A stretch of DNA of 64,000 nt. Source: Bradyrhizobium sp. SZCCT0148. Lineage in GTDB: Bacteria; Pseudomonadota; Alphaproteobacteria; Rhizobiales; Xanthobacteraceae. A program made the position numbers and the translations under genes. Below the pieces are notes generated by a model that searched no databases, had not been told where the DNA came from, and saw nothing but the letters and a program-made list of their open reading frames with translations. Shown here one piece after another: positions 61,306 to 64,000 of the stretch. The stretch is from positions 186,001 to 250,000 of the forward strand of contig NZ_JAFCKT010000008.1 in assembly GCF_018129985.1 (NCBI RefSeq), in the 5' to 3' direction. Numbering within the stretch: the stretch's first letter is position 1; every line of letters begins with the position of its first letter.

Positions 61306-61981
61306 GATGGGGCTTTGCGATCAGCCAGCCGAGTTTGGCCCGTGACCCGACGTCTGCTGCACTTGTCGGATCAGGCTCTCGTTTATCTAGCAGGGCTTTT
61401 CCGCCCGCGAACGGGTAGCAACTCCAGTCATTTGAGGCCCGATGGTGCTGCCGTAGAGTTCGAGCCCGCGCTCGCCATGCCCGTCGGCGGACATGGGCAC
61501 CTTGTTTAGCAGGCCGGCTCCAAAAAAACTGCTTGGATTATCGAGACCTTCGAACTACCTCGTCTCCGAGATACCTTGCCCGACAAACACCGTTGGCCGG
61601 CTCCGTCGGTGATATAGCGCCGAGGTGCGGTTGCCTGCGTTCAGCACTCCTGCTCGCGGAGAGCGACGGGTGGTCATGGGCCCGGTGATCGCGCCGTTGG
61701 CGCGTTGGACCAAAACACATTCATGCTGGCGGATTTGAGAATGAATGCCCAATTGTGTGCACGGAAGATCGGTGACTTTTTGCTCTTTACGGGCTGCGTA
61801 GCGCAGGAGAGTAGGTCCCGGCCGCGCGGGACGTGGCACCGCTCTTCGGATCATGATCAAGCTACTCAAAGCTCGATTGCCGTGCTATTCTTTATTCTCT
61901 ATACCCTCTCTCGAGAGGCAGCCCCTGGCTAGGCAAAGCTAGGAACGGCGAAGGACCTCCGGTATCCATTCCGAGGCCAAA
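61306..61981. other. Long gap before gmd, possible insertion remnant
   Basis: A 676-base region with fragmented, unrecognised frames on both strands and a compositional shift toward lower GC from about 61510 onward. AT-rich words (ATTCTTTATTCTCTATACC near 61888-61906) may carry the gmd promoter. I recognise no transposase or other gene. Confidence 0.45.
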
Positions 61982-63067
61982 TTGACAGACAATCCATTTA
62001 AGCAGCGGGTCGCCCTCATAACGGGCGTAACGGGTCAGGACGGGGCCTATCTGGCTGAGTATTTGCTGTCACTCGGCTACATTGTGCACGGCATCAAGCG
62101 CCGCTCGTCCTCGTTCAACACTGCGCGCGTCGATCATCTGTACCAGGACCCCCATGTTGGTGACGTGCCGTTCTTGTTGCACTACGGCGATATGACGGAC
62201 TCGACCAATCTAATCCGCCTCGTACAGCAGATCCGGCCGACTGAGATCTACAATCTCGCAGCCCAAAGCCACGTAGCCGTTAGCTTCGAAAGTCCCGAAT
62301 ACACGGCCAATGCCGATGCCATCGGTGTTCTACGCCTTCTCGAAGCGATCCGTATCCTCGGCATGGAAAACGAGACGCGATTTTACCAAGCCTCAACCTC
62401 CGAGTTGTACGGTTTGGTGCAGGAGATACCGCAGAAGGAGACAACGCCGTTCTATCCGCGTTCTCCTTACGGCGTCGCGAAGCTGTATGGCTATTGGATT
62501 ACAGTGAACTACCGCGAAGCTTACGGCATGTTCGCCTCAAACGGCATCCTGTTCAATCACGAGAGCCCGATCCGTGGCGAGACCTTCGTGACCCGTAAGA
62601 TTACCCGCGGAGTCGCGCGCATCGAAGTCGGTCTCGAACAAACGCTCTATCTCGGCAATCTCGAGGCTAAGCGTGACTGGGGCCACGCCAAAGACTATGT
62701 CGAGGGCATGCACATGATCCTACAGGCTGACGAGCCGGATGATTTCGTTCTTGCGACGGGCGAGTCCCGATCGGTACGCGAGATGGTCGAGCTTGCCTTC
62801 GCGCAGGTCGGTCGCGGGATCGAATGGCGTGGCAAGGGGGTCGATGAGACCGGCGTTGACGCCAAGAGCGGTGAAATCGTGGTGAAGATCGATAAGGCCT
62901 ATTTCCGGCCGACCGAGGTCGATCTTCTCGTCGGCGACGCCAGCAAGGCGCGCCAGAAGCTTGGCTGGAAGCCGAAGCGGACCTTTGCCCAACTCGTCGA
63001 GGAAATGGTGGCGATTGATCTTGCTGAAGCAAGACGGGACGGGGCGAATGGCAAGCGCAACGTTTGA
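61982..63067 (+). CDS. gmd: GDP-mannose 4,6-dehydratase
   Basis: A 361-residue short-chain-dehydrogenase enzyme that converts GDP-mannose to GDP-4-keto-6-deoxymannose, the first step to GDP-L-fucose. Start is a TTG at 61982 after GAGG (TTGACAGACAATCC; MTDNPFKQR). The NADP-binding ALITGVTGQDGAYLAEYLL, RRSSSFNTARVDHLY, catalytic STSELYGLVQEIPQKE and SPYGVAKLYGYW (Tyr-x3-Lys), NHESPIRGETFVTRK and RDWGHAKDYVEGMHMIL are typical. It overlaps fcl by 20 bases. Codon use is slightly less GC-biased than neighbouring genes. Confidence 0.95.
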   Translation: MTDNPFKQRVALITGVTGQDGAYLAEYLLSLGYIVHGIKRRSSSFNTARVDHLYQDPHVGDVPFLLHYGDMTDSTNLIRLVQQIRPTEIYNLAAQSHVAVSFESPEYTANADAIGVLRLLEAIRILGMENETRFYQASTSELYGLVQEIPQKETTPFYPRSPYGVAKLYGYWITVNYREAYGMFASNGILFNHESPIRGETFVTRKITRGVARIEVGLEQTLYLGNLEAKRDWGHAKDYVEGMHMILQADEPDDFVLATGESRSVREMVELAFAQVGRGIEWRGKGVDETGVDAKSGEIVVKIDKAYFRPTEVDLLVGDASKARQKLGWKPKRTFAQLVEEMVAIDLAEARRDGANGKRNV

Positions 63068-64000
63068 GCTGACGGGCAAGAGCGTTTATGTTGCTGGCCA
63101 TCGCGGCATGGTCGGTAGTGCGCTGGTGCGCCGCCTGGCACGCGAGAACGTAAAGATCGTAACGGTAGATCGGGACGAATTAGACCTCCGCAACCAAGCC
63201 GCGGTGTTCGACTGGTTTGCGCGGCTGCGGCCGCAAGTCGTATTCCTTGCCGCGGCGAAAGTCGGCGGCATCATCGCAAACAACTCGCTCCGCGCCGAAT
63301 TCATCTACGACAACATCGCTATCGCGGCGAATGTGATTGAGGCGGCGCGGCAGAGCACCGTCGAGAAACTGATGTTTCTCGGGTCATCCTGCATCTATCC
63401 GAAGCTTGCGCCGCAGCCGTTGTGCGAAGACTCGGTGCTGACAGGCCCACTGGAGCCGACCAACGAGCCCTACGCAGTCGCTAAGATCGCCGGGATCAAG
63501 TTGGCAGAAGCGTATCGAAGCCAGTATGGCTGCGACTTCATCAGCGTGATGCCGACTAATCTCTACGGTCCAGGTGACAGCTATCATCCGGAATTGAGCC
63601 ACGTCGTTGCTGCCTTAATCCGTCGCTTCCATGAGGCTAAGCTTTCAGGCGCTGATGCCGTCATAGTTTGGGGCACCGGCACGCCGCGGCGCGAATTTCT
63701 GTATGTAGATGACATGGCGGATGCCTGTGTCTATCTCATGAAGACCTATTCAGGCGCGGAGCTGATCAACGTCGGAACCGGCAAGGACATTAGTATCGCC
63801 GACTTCGCGCGCTTAGTGGCCGAAATTGTGGGTTACAAAGGAACAATTCGCTTTGACACATCGCGTCCTGACGGAACGCCCCGTAAGCTGCTCGACGTGC
63901 ACCGCCTCAACCAACTCGGCTGGCGGGCAACGACGCTGCTTGAGCGGGGATTGCGCTCGGCCTATCAAAGCTACCTAGCATTGCTGGCGGCAGGAGGAGA
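63048..64000 (+). CDS. fcl: GDP-L-fucose synthase (partial at right edge)
   Basis: Read from ATG 63048, overlapping gmd by 20 bases; about 317 residues, close to full length (normally 310-325), and still open at the window's end. SVYVAGHRGMVGSALVRRLA is the NADP-binding loop, VFLAAAKVGGIIANN and GSSCIYPKLAPQPL the family signature with the catalytic cysteine, EPYAVAKIAGIKLAEAY the Tyr-x3-Lys pair, and TGTPRREFLYVDDMADA follows. It epimerises and reduces the Gmd product to GDP-L-fucose. Together with gmd it indicates a fucose-type residue or related 6-deoxy sugar in the polysaccharide. Confidence 0.95.
   Translation, partial: MASATFELTGKSVYVAGHRGMVGSALVRRLARENVKIVTVDRDELDLRNQAAVFDWFARLRPQVVFLAAAKVGGIIANNSLRAEFIYDNIAIAANVIEAARQSTVEKLMFLGSSCIYPKLAPQPLCEDSVLTGPLEPTNEPYAVAKIAGIKLAEAYRSQYGCDFISVMPTNLYGPGDSYHPELSHVVAALIRRFHEAKLSGADAVIVWGTGTPRREFLYVDDMADACVYLMKTYSGAELINVGTGKDISIADFARLVAEIVGYKGTIRFDTSRPDGTPRKLLDVHRLNQLGWRATTLLERGLRSAYQSYLALLAAGG

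Noticed and set aside
61306..61981. Transposase remnant before gmd
   Set aside because: No transposase motif, terminal inverted repeat or target duplication could be recognised; only a compositional hint remains.

Overview
The window looks like chromosomal DNA of a high-GC alphaproteobacterium, most probably Bradyrhizobium. This is an inference. It rests on the mix of haem, vanillate and exopolysaccharide genes, a FixJ-like regulator, two promoters matching the alphaproteobacterial general-stress (EcfG) consensus, and short palindromic intergenic repeats of a kind I associate with Bradyrhizobium. No rRNA, tRNA, CRISPR array, insertion sequence or phage gene was recognised.

Bases 1-32.6 kb are a patchwork of housekeeping and accessory genes in short units: a YcaQ-type winged-helix protein cut by the left edge, a Met-rich exported peptide, an OmpA-like protein, a PMT-type mannosyltransferase, a FecR/outer-membrane-barrel pair, two VOC proteins, a His-rich cupin, a CsbD stress protein, an FKBP isomerase, a gamma-glutamyltransferase, trhO-slyX, a membrane diguanylate cyclase, hemE, a FixJ-like regulator, hemC, a GMC oxidoreductase, a TetR regulator with a clear operator, a GGDEF-EAL gene broken by an 8-bp tandem duplication, a vanA-gntR-vanB operon, pgm, a hydrolase, a lytic transglycosylase, an OmpR-type regulator, an acyltransferase, a metallo-beta-lactamase-fold protein and an aldose-1-epimerase-like protein.

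Bases 32.7-64 kb (right edge) form a large extracellular-polysaccharide locus. Plus strand: four GT4 glycosyltransferases, a PslG-like GH39 glycosidase, a flippase, a 1302-residue secreted glycosidase with four 166-residue repeats, an acyltransferase, a small exported protein, an ExoP/Wzc-type copolymerase-kinase, a small membrane protein, a PP1-like phosphatase, then gmd and fcl for GDP-L-fucose-type sugar nucleotides. Minus strand: a second flippase with a pyruvyltransferase-family protein, an operon of three acyltransferases around a Wzy-like polymerase, and the initiating undecaprenyl-phosphate sugar transferase. Together these supply priming, chain assembly, flipping, polymerisation and length control, acyl and possibly pyruvyl decoration, and glycosidase trimming. 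pgm and the epimerase-like protein could feed precursors.

The strongest leads are the giant repeat-bearing glycosidase (39985-43893), a palindromic motif TTGCGWCGCA repeated upstream of several polysaccharide genes, and the tandem-duplication frameshift in the cyclic-di-GMP gene at 20.87 kb.
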